DNA of 37,118 nucleotides from an uncultured Algoriphagus sp. (GTDB lineage: Bacteria; Bacteroidota; Bacteroidia; Cytophagales; Cyclobacteriaceae), in NCBI GenBank assembly GCA_903952135.1, contig CAJBER010000011.1, forward strand, positions 1 through 37,118. The letters run 5' to 3'. Made by a program: the position numbers and the translations under genes. Under the pieces are notes generated by a model. That model was not told where the DNA came from and did not search any database. It was given only the letters and a program-made list of their open reading frames with translations. The first letter of the stretch is position 1; each line of letters opens with the position of its first letter. Shown here piece after piece: positions 1 through 10,700 of this stretch.

Positions 1-13
1 AATCTCATCATTA

Positions 14-1369
14 TTATAAATTGAAGACATCAAAAATGCTAGTTCTATTGCCGGGTACTCTTTCCATTAAGATTTCCACAAGATTTGATGCTGAACTTCC
101 ATTAAAATCACAAATCTGTTGGAAATATACCTTGCCTAAAGAGAAAGGCTCCACGGTGAGTTTTCCTCCGTTGATTCCTTCTTTCTTGCAAATGTCTTTC
201 AGTGTATTAATAAAGGATCTATAATTATTTTCATTTAAATAATTCTTTGCATAGTCAACCCACTGATCTCTTCGTACTTCATTTCCTGAATCATCTCGCA
301 TCAAGTCACTTTTTGTCAAGACTACAAAAATAGCATCAGTTGATTTGTTGAATATTTTATGATTTTTAAAGTAAGTCGAGGCTGCGGCTAAATAATTGCT
401 TTGGGTAATCCCATTATGATCAGGCCTATTGTTTCTATTATAGTCAATAAAGAAAAAATGTATTTTCCGATTGCTATTCTTTAGGAATGAATTGAGCGTA
501 TTGAATGTATCTACGTGAGATTGAGATTGAAGTGGATCTCCTGCAGTTAAGTCAAAAAAGCATTTGAAAATTTCCCCACTCAACTCAATTAACGAAACGG
601 AGCGCACAGCGCTTTCAGTGGGACGTTTGAGGGTAAAGGGTAAATATTGGGTGTTTTCTAATGGGGTGGGCCCAGGAAGGTAATCGTTGGCAGCTCCATC
701 ATCACTAAAGATATTCATAAGCTGGGTAGCATACCGGTAACCGGGTCCTGTAGCTAGATTCAAAAACCCTTTTTTCTGTGCAACTTGCAATAAGGCCCCC
801 AAAGCACAGGTTTTTCCTGATCCAGGTGCTCCCCAAAAGTATACCTCGGTAAATCCAGAGGGAATAGCTTCAGGTGTCCTGCCAAGTTCTAATTGCTGAA
901 TTTCAACATTTTGTAAATTGTCAATTGCGGAGAGAGGTATGCCGCAACTCATCAATTCTTCAATTGAAATCGTATGGTGTAGGTAACTACTAATTTGAGA
1001 TGAGTTATAGGCGTTTGGGTTATTTCTAAGGTCGCTTAGTATTTTTTGTTTTTGAATTTTTGAATTTTCCTTTTGCCGTTCCAAAAAGGAGATTATTTGT
1101 CTTGCCTCCGCCACATGTTTTCCAGCAGGATGATTTGCTAGGTATGCTGAATAAGAAGCTTCGTCTCCTCCATTCTCAGCACGAAGCCAATCTGCCTCTT
1201 CCTTTGCTTCCAACTCATTGAGTAAGGAATTTATCTTGTTTCGTTTAATACTATTTAAATCCCCTGTTTGCACTAAGGCTTCCAAAGTGATATTACCTGC
1301 TTTGATTTCCTCAAAAAGTTGCTCTGCTGTTAGGCTAGCAGTATTTGCTAGAATTTTACTTTTTTCCAT
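14..1369 (-). CDS. P-loop GTPase-like protein of the Srf-like operon
   Basis: A 451-residue predicted cytosolic NTPase, last gene of the five-gene operon. Seen: Walker A GAPGSGKT at residues 180-187; a G3-like LIELSGE at 260-266, where classical GTPases have DxxG; and a G4-like TKSD at 352-355 preceded by the hydrophobic strand DAIFVVL. This pattern fits TRAFAC-type GTPases rather than AAA+ or STAND ATPases, but nucleotide choice is inference. Residues 55-93 carry an AxxDEASYxAYLxxxPxGxHxxEA motif, typical of helical TPR-like linker repeats in Bacteroidota proteins. No membrane segment is visible. An upstream ATG-less extension would overlap the preceding gene, so I chose the ATG at 1369 (MEKSKILANT), which leaves 22 bases after the neighbour's stop. 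It probably acts as a nucleotide switch for the neighbouring membrane protein and protease. The exact family is uncertain. Confidence 0.75.
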   Translation of the reverse strand: MEKSKILANTASLTAEQLFEEIKAGNITLEALVQTGDLNSIKRNKINSLLNELEAKEEADWLRAENGGDEASYSAYLANHPAGKHVAEARQIISFLERQKENSKIQKQKILSDLRNNPNAYNSSQISSYLHHTISIEELMSCGIPLSAIDNLQNVEIQQLELGRTPEAIPSGFTEVYFWGAPGSGKTCALGALLQVAQKKGFLNLATGPGYRYATQLMNIFSDDGAANDYLPGPTPLENTQYLPFTLKRPTESAVRSVSLIELSGEIFKCFFDLTAGDPLQSQSHVDTFNTLNSFLKNSNRKIHFFFIDYNRNNRPDHNGITQSNYLAAASTYFKNHKIFNKSTDAIFVVLTKSDLMRDDSGNEVRRDQWVDYAKNYLNENNYRSFINTLKDICKKEGINGGKLTVEPFSLGKVYFQQICDFNGSSASNLVEILMERVPGNRTSIFDVFNL

Positions 1370-1391
1370 CTTAATTTTTATGTTAAGGATT

Positions 1392-2318
1392 TTATAGTTC
1401 TTTATCGTCAGTAGTGGAAGCGCCAAAAAGCAGTTTCAATACATTACCTCTAATTCTTTCATGCCGCTTGGAAATAAGGTAAGAAAATAACATTAAAAAA
1501 ATTAAGCCCAAATGTATTGCAACACCTAAGGGGTTAAGTGGAGTTTCCTTTGTAAAAATGTCTGAAACTTGTTCAAAAGAAATGGGAGAATCAAAACTAG
1601 TAGTATTAGCTGCATTTAGAGGGTCAGAAGAATAGTTCTTTAGCTGTTCATTCCATGATTGTACTCCTAAATTGAGCTTATTTACTGTGCCTACTACGGT
1701 GATTGGAGACCAATTCTCTACTGCCGATTTTGAATCCGATAGCCAGCTCAAATCGCCTTTCATTTTGGAATAGTTCGAAGGCCTCAGTACTTGTTTCAAT
1801 AGATTTACGTTCGATTCTATTATTATGGCATCCGATTTTCCTTGTTCAAATCCTTCTGCTCTGTATTCAGATGGATTTACAAACTTTGCTTCAACGATAC
1901 TTTTTAGTTTACGTTCATATAAGTCAATGCTATTGTCTGCATAGGTATCGTACGCGTCAAATAGTCCCTCTGCTTCTGAAATATTTGAAAGGATACTGTC
2001 TTGTATTTGTTCTTTCTCCTGACTCACTGCGAAATAATGTGAGAGAGGGGAAATCGCAAAAAAACAAATAAGTAAGAAAACAAAAATTAGAATTGATTCA
2101 CTAATGATATTTGTCTTAAAATTCCTGGATACTCCTTTCAATGTTTTCAATACATAGGCTACAATTCCGAGAGCCAGCGCAAAGGATGTTGCCAAGATAA
2201 TACTCTTAATCGTGTCTCCTAGGGTTAAGAAATTATACCCCAGGAAAACAAGAAACCCGAAGGTTACAGCCCCCATCAGGGTAAGTAAGTCTGCCAATGA
2301 AAATTTAGATCGATTCAT
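1392..2318 (-). CDS. Four-TM protein with large periplasmic loop
   Basis: A 308-residue integral membrane protein that I cannot assign to a named family. Seen: hydrophobic segments at about residues 11-32, 38-58, 71-92 and 262-283. The short loop 59-70 (KTLKGVSRNFK) and the C-terminus (SKRHERIR) are positively charged. By the positive-inside rule this puts both ends in the cytoplasm and residues 93-261 in the periplasm. That loop is soluble, mixed helical and rich in N/S/D, without Cys pairs. The gene starts 21 bases after the protease gene and is followed 22 bases later by the GTPase gene, so it is co-transcribed with both. Its topology places it to connect the cytosolic GTPases with the predicted periplasmic protease domain; that link is inference from context only. 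Confidence 0.75.
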   Translation of the reverse strand: MNRSKFSLADLLTLMGAVTFGFLVFLGYNFLTLGDTIKSIILATSFALALGIVAYVLKTLKGVSRNFKTNIISESILIFVFLLICFFAISPLSHYFAVSQEKEQIQDSILSNISEAEGLFDAYDTYADNSIDLYERKLKSIVEAKFVNPSEYRAEGFEQGKSDAIIIESNVNLLKQVLRPSNYSKMKGDLSWLSDSKSAVENWSPITVVGTVNKLNLGVQSWNEQLKNYSSDPLNAANTTSFDSPISFEQVSDIFTKETPLNPLGVAIHLGLIFLMLFSYLISKRHERIRGNVLKLLFGASTTDDKEL

Positions 2319-2339
2319 TTTATTCTATTAATTAGTAGT

Positions 2340-4853
2340 TCAGTCTTTAATTTTGCTTAATTCTCCTTCAAGTAGCTCTAGCTGCTTTCTTAATCGTTCC
2401 ATTTCACGTAATAATTCATTTTTTCTCTCATTTCCAGAAGCAGGGGGAGCCTCAGGGCTGGAGCCATCACCCGAGCCATCACCCAAGGGGGGCGAATCCT
2501 CCTTACTTTGACAATTAGAAAAATCCCCCGATTTTACTTTTGCCAAAACTTGATCGAGTTGAACCAAATTACCTACATTGCCTTCGACAGGCTTTCCAGT
2601 CCCTTGGAGGATGCATTTGATTTGTTCTACCGTCAAATCTTTATTCAAACTTTTCATTAATGCAATGGTTCCCGTGATGATAGGAGCAGCCATACTTGTA
2701 CCTTCCCATGATTTATATCCATCATCTCCTACACTGCTGTAGATGGAAACTCCAGGTGCTGAAATAGTAGAATAATCACCGTAATTACTGAATCCTGCCT
2801 TTTCTAAATTTTTACTGTTTTTATCAAGAGCAGAAACAACCACAAAATTCTTGGGCCTATTTATAGGGTCAGCTCCTGCCAATATGTCGTCATTGCCCGC
2901 GGCAATTACTACGATAGCATTGTGCTTTTCTGCTATTTCCATTACCTTTTTATAAAGCCTTTCCTCAGACTTGAAACGATTGTTTTGTAAATCTTCTTGT
3001 TGAGCTTCCGAAAGTCCGGGGGGAAAGGCTTTTCCTAAGGAAACATTAATCACATCAGCACCTTGATACAAAGCATATAGTATCCCTCTAACAATGGAGG
3101 TGGTGGTCATTTGTCCTTGGTCATCTGCTACTTGAACAGGCATGAAAGCGCAATTTGGAGCAATACCTGTTAAGCCTTCTTGGTTGTCCATCAGGGCCAG
3201 TGCAGTCCCCGCTACGTGAGTTCCATGATCTTCCTCTTGAGCAAAAATTTCAGCTGATTGTTTCCATACGTTGTACGGCATGACGACCTTACTCTTGAGC
3301 TCAGGATGGTCTAAACTAAATCCATTGTCAACAATGGCAACGGTAACCTTGGGGGACCCTTTAGTAATATCCCATGCCTTAGGAGCATTTATTGTGTTGA
3401 GGTACCAGGCCTTGTCTTCTGAAGAAAATGCAGGATCATTTGGGATATACCCCGTTTCAAATTGGGATTCATCGAAAACGAATAACTTATATTCCGGTGC
3501 AAATTTTTCAGGAATTTCAGTCTGAAGGTTAACTCTTTCTGAGGATGGAATCTCAATTTGCATGTACTTCGCCTTGTCATCATAAAACACCACCTTATAG
3601 TTCTCGTCAGGATACTTGACTTTAAACGCTCGAGCAAAGTCCATAATCGACTTGTCCTCATTTTCCATCAGAATATTTAAGCGATTTCCAATAATAACAG
3701 GTTGCCCCGGTTCACGAATGATTTCTGTACTATCTATAGGAAGTAATTCGCCTTCAAAGGGTGGTAAGATATCCTCGTACCCAGGAGGTGTAGGTACTTT
3801 TTCGTAGGGATTTCCTGGATCATAAATACCTCCTTCATCACTTACCAAAGAGTCTTCTAGAACCCAAGGTTTATCCTCTATAGGATCAGGAATAGGTTCA
3901 GGTTTACTTTCACAGCATTGCAATAACCATAGCAACAAAAACAAAAGGAGTAAGAAGAGCAATAGCCACAGTAACCATCGTAGACATCCTCTGCCAAAAA
4001 AGAAGTTCCTGATCCAATTCCATAGTCGCATATACCAGGGTAATTCAACAATTGGAGGGATGATGGGAGCATATTGAGCCGTAAAGACGGTATCACCATC
4101 AGCTTGGAAATTAGTTGGATTTCGATCCCATCCTGTAAACTGGTATCCTTCCTTGGGTTCAATTCTTGGAATTTCATTTTCGGAAATGGATTCCCCCAGC
4201 GGTTTTTGAAATTCACTATTCCCTTGGATGTACCCATGTTCGCCTGGATTGAATTTGATATTGTGGAGGCTTTCACTAGGCTCACTAACTTCTACGACTT
4301 CTTCTGGTACTTCTTGGGTTGTCGCCTCGATCACAGGTGGGGCTATGACAGGGGCCTTCTTTTTTATTTTGAATAAATTTTTTGAAACCGTTCCTAATGA
4401 TTCCCTGTAATTCTCTTTCAATTGCATGCCCCAGATGCCCAAAACAAGGATCCCATCATAGCAATAAAGGAAATCGTCATTGATGAATTTTATCGCGCTT
4501 TCTAAGGTTTCTGCTTCGCTAGATTGATTCTCATTCTTTAAGTCATCGATTACCTTCTGGTAATGGCTGAGAGTTTCATTCTTTACCTTTTCATAGGTTA
4601 TTCTTTCCTCACCTTGCAATTCTGAGAACCGCACTGGAGTTTCGTTGTAGGGGGCTGAATACCAGGTTATTGTATCTCCCTCATCATCAGGTTCAGCTAA
4701 AAAATTCTGGTACTTCTCACTTACTTTCTTTTTGACAACACTTTCAATATCTGGATACCGATCAAATAAAGTGCGATCTCCAAAACCCTGAATAGACTTG
4801 AAGTATTTTTTCTCGCTACTACATAATTGCTCTTTACCTTTTATCCTAGTCAT
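2340..4853 (-). CDS. Membrane-anchored subtilisin-like (S8) serine protease
   Basis: An 837-residue multidomain protein. Order seen: residues 1-165, an unassigned charged domain without signal peptide; about 195-263, one region resembling an InlB/Listeria-Bacteroides repeat (GY.FTGW...TA.Y); 289-312, a Leu/Trp-rich transmembrane helix ending in CC; 313-390, an acidic Pro-rich linker; 391-490, a propeptide-like region; about 495-770, a subtilisin (S8) domain with all catalytic residues: Asp509 (AIVDNG), His543 (DHGTHVAG), Asn654 (AAGND) and Ser720 (GTSMAAP). After an acidic linker, residues 808-837 form a Leu-heptad coiled coil. Arg residues just before the helix suggest N-in/C-out, so the protease would be periplasmic. 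It lies third in the operon, 5 bases after the SrfC-like gene. The protease assignment is firm; topology is inferred; substrate unknown. Confidence 0.9.
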   Translation of the reverse strand: MTRIKGKEQLCSSEKKYFKSIQGFGDRTLFDRYPDIESVVKKKVSEKYQNFLAEPDDEGDTITWYSAPYNETPVRFSELQGEERITYEKVKNETLSHYQKVIDDLKNENQSSEAETLESAIKFINDDFLYCYDGILVLGIWGMQLKENYRESLGTVSKNLFKIKKKAPVIAPPVIEATTQEVPEEVVEVSEPSESLHNIKFNPGEHGYIQGNSEFQKPLGESISENEIPRIEPKEGYQFTGWDRNPTNFQADGDTVFTAQYAPIIPPIVELPWYMRLWNWIRNFFFGRGCLRWLLWLLLFLLLLFLLLWLLQCCESKPEPIPDPIEDKPWVLEDSLVSDEGGIYDPGNPYEKVPTPPGYEDILPPFEGELLPIDSTEIIREPGQPVIIGNRLNILMENEDKSIMDFARAFKVKYPDENYKVVFYDDKAKYMQIEIPSSERVNLQTEIPEKFAPEYKLFVFDESQFETGYIPNDPAFSSEDKAWYLNTINAPKAWDITKGSPKVTVAIVDNGFSLDHPELKSKVVMPYNVWKQSAEIFAQEEDHGTHVAGTALALMDNQEGLTGIAPNCAFMPVQVADDQGQMTTTSIVRGILYALYQGADVINVSLGKAFPPGLSEAQQEDLQNNRFKSEERLYKKVMEIAEKHNAIVVIAAGNDDILAGADPINRPKNFVVVSALDKNSKNLEKAGFSNYGDYSTISAPGVSIYSSVGDDGYKSWEGTSMAAPIITGTIALMKSLNKDLTVEQIKCILQGTGKPVEGNVGNLVQLDQVLAKVKSGDFSNCQSKEDSPPLGDGSGDGSSPEAPPASGNERKNELLREMERLRKQLELLEGELSKIKD

Positions 4854-4858
4854 GGCGA

Positions 4859-7705
4859 TTAGTTTTCTATAATTTCGAGGTCCTTAATTATCAGTCCCAA
4901 CCTTTCGTTTGCAATTGGATCATAATTGGGGATACCACTTGAAGTAACAAACCCTGCTTTAAGCAAATCATACCACATGAGGTAGTTGCGGTAGTTGGGT
5001 AGTAATTTTAGTTTTTCCTTGGGAAGGGGATTTTGATTAAGTAGTTCTGGCAAATTCCCCATTTGGGTAATCAAGTCTGCAACTTCTTGTTTGTTTGTTC
5101 TTTCAAATTCAAACTCATCGTGTTTCCAAGATAATCCGTTGATATTTTCACTTACTTTTTTCAGGTCATTGAAATTAGATTCATTATAATAGTCTAGCCC
5201 AACTGAATTAATGAATTTATTAATCATTTCGGTGCTTATATCAGAAATCATCTCGTAAACATCTTCGATGTTTCGATATCCATCTACGTAGCCTCGAATT
5301 CTTTCTCCAATTTTTTCTGTGATTTCAAGTTTTTTATACAATCTTCTAAGCATATCCTGGAATTCTTGAAGATCTTCTTGGGTTAAGACTTGCAAAAGGT
5401 TCTGCTGGTTTTTTTGCATGTACTCTTCAAACCAATACCTTTCTAGTTCATTAGCCAAAACTTGGTAAAAACTTTTTACTCGATCATTATTTCCATAAAA
5501 GAGTTCGTTTAGATCAATGCCCATTTCATTTTCAAAAAAGTGTTGACATTCTGTCAAGGAACTTTTTTCGTAATGTTTTCTCAGGCTCTCTAAATTATCT
5601 TGGAATGGTAAGTTGGGGTCAAGGCTTGAGACTTGGAGTCGAATCCCGCTGTACTTATCCATGTTAATCACATCTCTTTTTTCTATATCTCTAATTTTAT
5701 TCAGATATAGATTATACACATCGCTATTGCTCAACATTAATTCTCGCATCATAAACCCGAAAAAATATGGATTTTGTCCAAATGCGTTGTCTAGTTTTGC
5801 TTGAATCTTCCCTGCTTTTCCTATTGCTTTTAGTAGGTTTCCTGCTTTATCTGAATTATTATAAAATTCTGCTAAGAATGATATCGTGTTTTTCTGAATA
5901 CTTTTGAGGTCACTTAATGTTTTTTCAGAGCGTGCTTCATTTATGTTGCTTGCGGCTATATTTAATTTGTTAATTATGAGTTGTGTTCCATCTTGATTCA
6001 TACTTGCAGCACTATCCCAAGAATTAACCGGATCATCAAAATGCTTATTTACAAATTCATCATCAAGAAATGATTGACGGAGTTTAACTCTAAAATCCTT
6101 GAAATTTTCCGGTACTATTTCTTCTAATTCCTTTCTGTTTGAATTAAAGCCTTTAAAAATATGGCTTATGCTTTCAGACTTCTCAAAATCTCGCAAAAGG
6201 AAAATATTTGAAAAATTCTGTTTTGAATTTGTCCATTTTGTAAACCAACTGTAAGTCTCGGTATTTAGTAATTGTTCTGATAAGGTTTTAACAAATCGTT
6301 GATTCCATCTGTATTTAAAGGAAGATGTATCATTTACTTTATCTAACTGGGGGTTGTATTGTAAATTCACATTAAAGAATGTCCCAATGATAAATAAGGG
6401 AGGAACTTTACTTTTATGAATAAATTCTTCTCTTTTTTCAGGGGTTTCTCCGACTATTTTTGAAATCCAACCATTCAACATTTCAGGCATAGCCCGTTGT
6501 GCCGCTTGTTCATGTTTGGCACAAAAAAGCAGGATGTTTATCTTTTCGTTTTCGGAAAATTTATTGAATAGGTAGGCCACTTTGCCTCTCAGCAATAACT
6601 CAGGAATCATTTCCGTTTCAATCAAATTTTCTGGCAGGGATAAACGGGATCGTGCACCTGGAAAATCCAAAAGATCAGTCGTACTTAAAAATTCCTTTGT
6701 TTTTACCAATGTTTCAGGTTGATTAAACACCAATTCAGCACATAATGCACAAAGGATTGGTTTTCTAAAATTTAATTGCTGGCTTTGTTCGTTATTGAAA
6801 AACAGAACATTTGTTTCCGCTTTATAATCTGATTCTATTCTATCTGGGGTTAAATAAATTTCCTTTAAGCGCTTAACATCTAGCAACGTCCCGTGCTTGT
6901 ACAATACAGATTCTACAGGCAAATAGACACAATTCGAAAAGTTTAACTTTTTATATTCGTTGATTAGCTCTGAAAACAGGGAAGTAATTTTCTCGTTTTT
7001 ATTCCAAAGCATAGAAAAAATGTTTTTCCATTCATTTGGTTCTATATGTGATATTATTTTAGAAATATTATCAAAAAAGCCAGAAGAGAGAACTTCTCCT
7101 GCTTTTTGTAAATTATTGTTGAAATAATCTTTTAAATCCAAAACATCATCTTCTTCAATAATATTTTGAACAGGAGCCTTTTCTTTAAATTTTTCATTTA
7201 TACTAATTAGCTCTTCTGCAATAACCTCTGATTTTAATATTGTGTCGTGATTGGTTTTTATATCGCTATAAAAACTATCACATAATACTAAAATTATGTC
7301 TTTTGGAGACAATAGATTTGCTTTAATCGGGAAATTAGGGTCAAGTGGTTTGTAATTGACAGAAAACCTTGAAACCAAGCTAGTTGATTCCGACCCTCCT
7401 CCAGGAGGATTTATTTCTTCAATGAAATTGTAAGATTTATTATTTTGATCAACTAAGACAAACGGATTACCTTCTTCTGATAAGAGGCTACTAATCAAGT
7501 AGGATTTTCCAACTTGGCTTTCCCCATAAATGGCAGCTGCAGGGTTGCCTTCAATGGCAAATCTTTTCTTTTTTAGGTTTCTTCGGAAACCGACTAAATT
7601 ATTGTAGGCATTTTCCCCTTTTACCCCCTTCATTGATTCTGTTTCCTTCACCCACTTTATTGCTTTTTCAATAGATTGGATTTGGTCGGATATATATTTA
7701 ATCAT
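4859..7705 (-). CDS. srfC: SrfC-like dynamin-type P-loop GTPase
   Basis: A 948-residue protein. Seen: Walker A GESQVGKS at residues 61-68; a possible G2 Thr in the SESTSLVSRF stretch (104-113); and a G3-like TDLLDFPGARSR around 343-354 (DxPG instead of DxxG). A long, mostly helical C-terminal part follows from about 550, as in dynamin-like or SrfC proteins. No transmembrane segment is obvious. The assignment to the SrfC family (named from the Salmonella srfABC locus, annotated there as putative virulence factor) rests on these motifs, the length, and the SrfB-like gene directly upstream, 11 bases away. In this family the biochemical role is not established. The gene is AT-rich like the rest of the operon. 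The alternative is a generic dynamin-like GTPase unrelated to SrfC. Confidence 0.72.
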   Translation of the reverse strand: MIKYISDQIQSIEKAIKWVKETESMKGVKGENAYNNLVGFRRNLKKKRFAIEGNPAAAIYGESQVGKSYLISSLLSEEGNPFVLVDQNNKSYNFIEEINPPGGGSESTSLVSRFSVNYKPLDPNFPIKANLLSPKDIILVLCDSFYSDIKTNHDTILKSEVIAEELISINEKFKEKAPVQNIIEEDDVLDLKDYFNNNLQKAGEVLSSGFFDNISKIISHIEPNEWKNIFSMLWNKNEKITSLFSELINEYKKLNFSNCVYLPVESVLYKHGTLLDVKRLKEIYLTPDRIESDYKAETNVLFFNNEQSQQLNFRKPILCALCAELVFNQPETLVKTKEFLSTTDLLDFPGARSRLSLPENLIETEMIPELLLRGKVAYLFNKFSENEKINILLFCAKHEQAAQRAMPEMLNGWISKIVGETPEKREEFIHKSKVPPLFIIGTFFNVNLQYNPQLDKVNDTSSFKYRWNQRFVKTLSEQLLNTETYSWFTKWTNSKQNFSNIFLLRDFEKSESISHIFKGFNSNRKELEEIVPENFKDFRVKLRQSFLDDEFVNKHFDDPVNSWDSAASMNQDGTQLIINKLNIAASNINEARSEKTLSDLKSIQKNTISFLAEFYNNSDKAGNLLKAIGKAGKIQAKLDNAFGQNPYFFGFMMRELMLSNSDVYNLYLNKIRDIEKRDVINMDKYSGIRLQVSSLDPNLPFQDNLESLRKHYEKSSLTECQHFFENEMGIDLNELFYGNNDRVKSFYQVLANELERYWFEEYMQKNQQNLLQVLTQEDLQEFQDMLRRLYKKLEITEKIGERIRGYVDGYRNIEDVYEMISDISTEMINKFINSVGLDYYNESNFNDLKKVSENINGLSWKHDEFEFERTNKQEVADLITQMGNLPELLNQNPLPKEKLKLLPNYRNYLMWYDLLKAGFVTSSGIPNYDPIANERLGLIIKDLEIIEN

Positions 7706-7716
7706 TGTCTTTCCAG

Positions 7717-10700
7717 TTAATTCTTATAAAAACCTATATTGTTAAATGCACCTGAGTCTAACCAATAGGTGTCCGATTCATTCATACTTTGAATTTGTAA
7801 TTGGAAGTACGATAGAGGTAATTCATTTTGGTTTCGGTCCTCAATTGCTTCGATTTTTAAGTTTTCTTTATCTTCAAAATAATTTTCTCGGACGATTCTA
7901 ATTTTATAAGGGCTTAAAACCCGTAATCTTTCCAATTCCTTTACCACCAAGTCATTTATTTGAGTTTTATCATTGGTAGTTAATGAGAATTTTTCAATGA
8001 TTTTTTCTCTTATTTTCCCTTCATTAAAGTCCAATTGATAAAATGGCCTAGTTGGGTATTTTGTTGAATCTAACTGTCTTGTCCAGATCCGAAGCGGCAA
8101 TTGGGATACGTCTACAATTGCATTGTTTGCTTCGGGTGAGAGGAAAGAAACTTCAGTTTCTGATTTTGAAAAATACTCTGTTGTGGGTTTCATTTCATGA
8201 ATTAGCTCACTCAAGTCCAATGAAAACCCGTCGAGACTTCCCTTTGTCGACGCGTAATTGCCAATCATCGCTCCTACAGGGACTATGGATTTAGAATCAT
8301 TAAAATATCCCTTTCCATTTTGGAATGGGTACCAAGTTCCAATTCTATAGTTGTCCATTGTGATCAATCTATTTGGAGCAATGGCATAATACTTAAAAAA
8401 TAAATCGGAGAGCGGCTTTAACGAAGTTGGTCTACCAGTCAGCAAGACAATATCGCAGCCATAGTATGAAAGTAACGTTGAAATTTTGCCTACCAACGAA
8501 TCAAACGTACTCTCTACTATTTTAGAAATTTTTTCCTTGCTATAGCGCCAATTTATTTCAGTGATTGAAAAGCCAAAGTGTTTGGAAAAATGCTCCATGA
8601 CACGGTCTGTGGGCTTTGTTTTGGAGAAAATATCATCAAAACCTAAGGTTGCTTCTCCTACCTTATTTTCTTTAAGTAATTCAAGGAAGTATGTTGCTAC
8701 TGGAATTGATACCTGTAAATTAAAATCACTCCTTATTTGCCTATCAGAAATTGATTGGCGCGCATTGTCTTCTCCAAAAAAATCAAGAATCAACTTTGAG
8801 AAATCAGTATTTGGATTTTTTCTCAATTGATTTGGAATCTCAGCTTCATCACCTTCAATAACTATTCTTCGAATTATATTTTTTAATAGATCATCGCCTG
8901 CTAAATAAAAACTCTCCCAAAACAACGGCTTGGGAGTCAGAGTACCCTGATCTGCATCATCGTATTTGTATGCCGCAATCATGAGATCAGTAGTTCCAGC
9001 GCCAATATCTACACTGCCTATGGTGATGGATTTCTTTTGATAATTATTTAAATCAGTCCTTACCTTACCATAGAAGTCAAAGTACTCTTTGCAATTATTT
9101 TTATACCGCTGTGTTAATTCTGAATATAGGAAGACAAATTGAGAACAAGTTGCTTCATCATAAATCCACTCTTCCTTACCGTTAGTACTCGCAAGATTTT
9201 TGTAAGAGGGAAGGACTTTTACTTTACTCTGAAACTCCTTCAAATCCACCGCTTTTGTGGTCGTATCAGTATAGAATCTTTCCAAAATTATGGAGGCGTC
9301 TTCAGCACACTTTCTTAAGGCAGCCTGCTCAACTCGGGACATTGCTGTCGGTGTAGTCACAATTATTCTATCAATGCGTCGTGGTTTATTTTCAGCGCCC
9401 CATTTATGCCTAAACTCATAACTATTTATTTGCATTTTGGCTTGAGCCAAAATTTCTAAAAACGAAAAAGTCATTAAAGTCTTCCTAGAATAGAATTTAT
9501 CGATGGCTCCTTCTCCGTTAAGATTTAAAGAACCGTCAGCGTTCAATTGTTCAGAGACACCTTTAATTTGCAATAGATTATTTTTATTTTTATCTCCATT
9601 AAGTTTTAAAAACTCCCAATCTTTTTGTTGTGGTTTGGAATCCCATAGGTATCTCTTGGGACTTGAAAAAGTAGAAATTTTTTCTACCCCAGTGTTTAAG
9701 TTTATTGCTTGATGGATTAGGTTATTGGCTTCAACACCCAAACGAACTAAACTAGGAAAAACAAATTGCTTACTTCCTTTAAGCGTTTCGACACCAAAAT
9801 TAGCTTCTCTAAATGCAAGTCGCATGTCAAATGGCTTGTCATAAACGTTTAATTGACCATTTTCAATAGGATTGGATAAATCATTCAGAGATAAATGTTC
9901 TACTTTAGTAAAGTCATGGTTATCAAATAGAATGGCACAAGTGCGTGAGTTACCCATGTCCACAATTAAATCCACGTCTCCAAAAGCGACATTTTTATCA
10001 GAGAATAGGGTGATTTTAGGCAATAAGTTTAATTGCTGAATGTATTTTATGAAAAAAATATATTGAGCTAAATAATTCAATTTTGGCTTTTTAATATTTA
10101 GCTCATCTACAGTTTTTACATCGTGGTAGATTTTTAAGATGCATTCCTCAACCCAATCACAGTTGTAAGGATATTTTGAGCAAAAATCAAGTAATGAAAA
10201 TTCATTATTGCATAAAGCAAATTCTTTAGATTTATCATAACTACTGGCGAAAACCGGAGTTTCCATTAAATCTTGTTCCTCGAAATCTTCACTTTCGTAG
10301 GTAGTTCTTGTATCGAAGGCAAGCAATAAATTGTATTTTTTTATTGTACTTGAAGAAGTGTCAGGAACTAATTTGCACCGGCACCAATTGGTAGGTCCAA
10401 ATTCAGATTTGCCCTTACTTCCTAAAGTGAAAAATGGAAAGGGTAACCATTCATTTTCAAATTTCTCCCATCTGAACCTATTTGGAGATACCTGAAAGCA
10501 GTTTGTGATATTCCCATCAGTTTCCATGGGTGTAATTGGTTGATGTCCTTCTGCAAAGAAGTCATCTTTAATGTCTTCCCAGCTGTAAGGCTTAAACACG
10601 CCGTCTTCAATTCGACCTACCTTACCGTCTGTTAATCCTAAACCAAAAAGATTATAAATGTCTTTTTTATCAACCCAAATATCTTCCTCAGAAAAATGAT

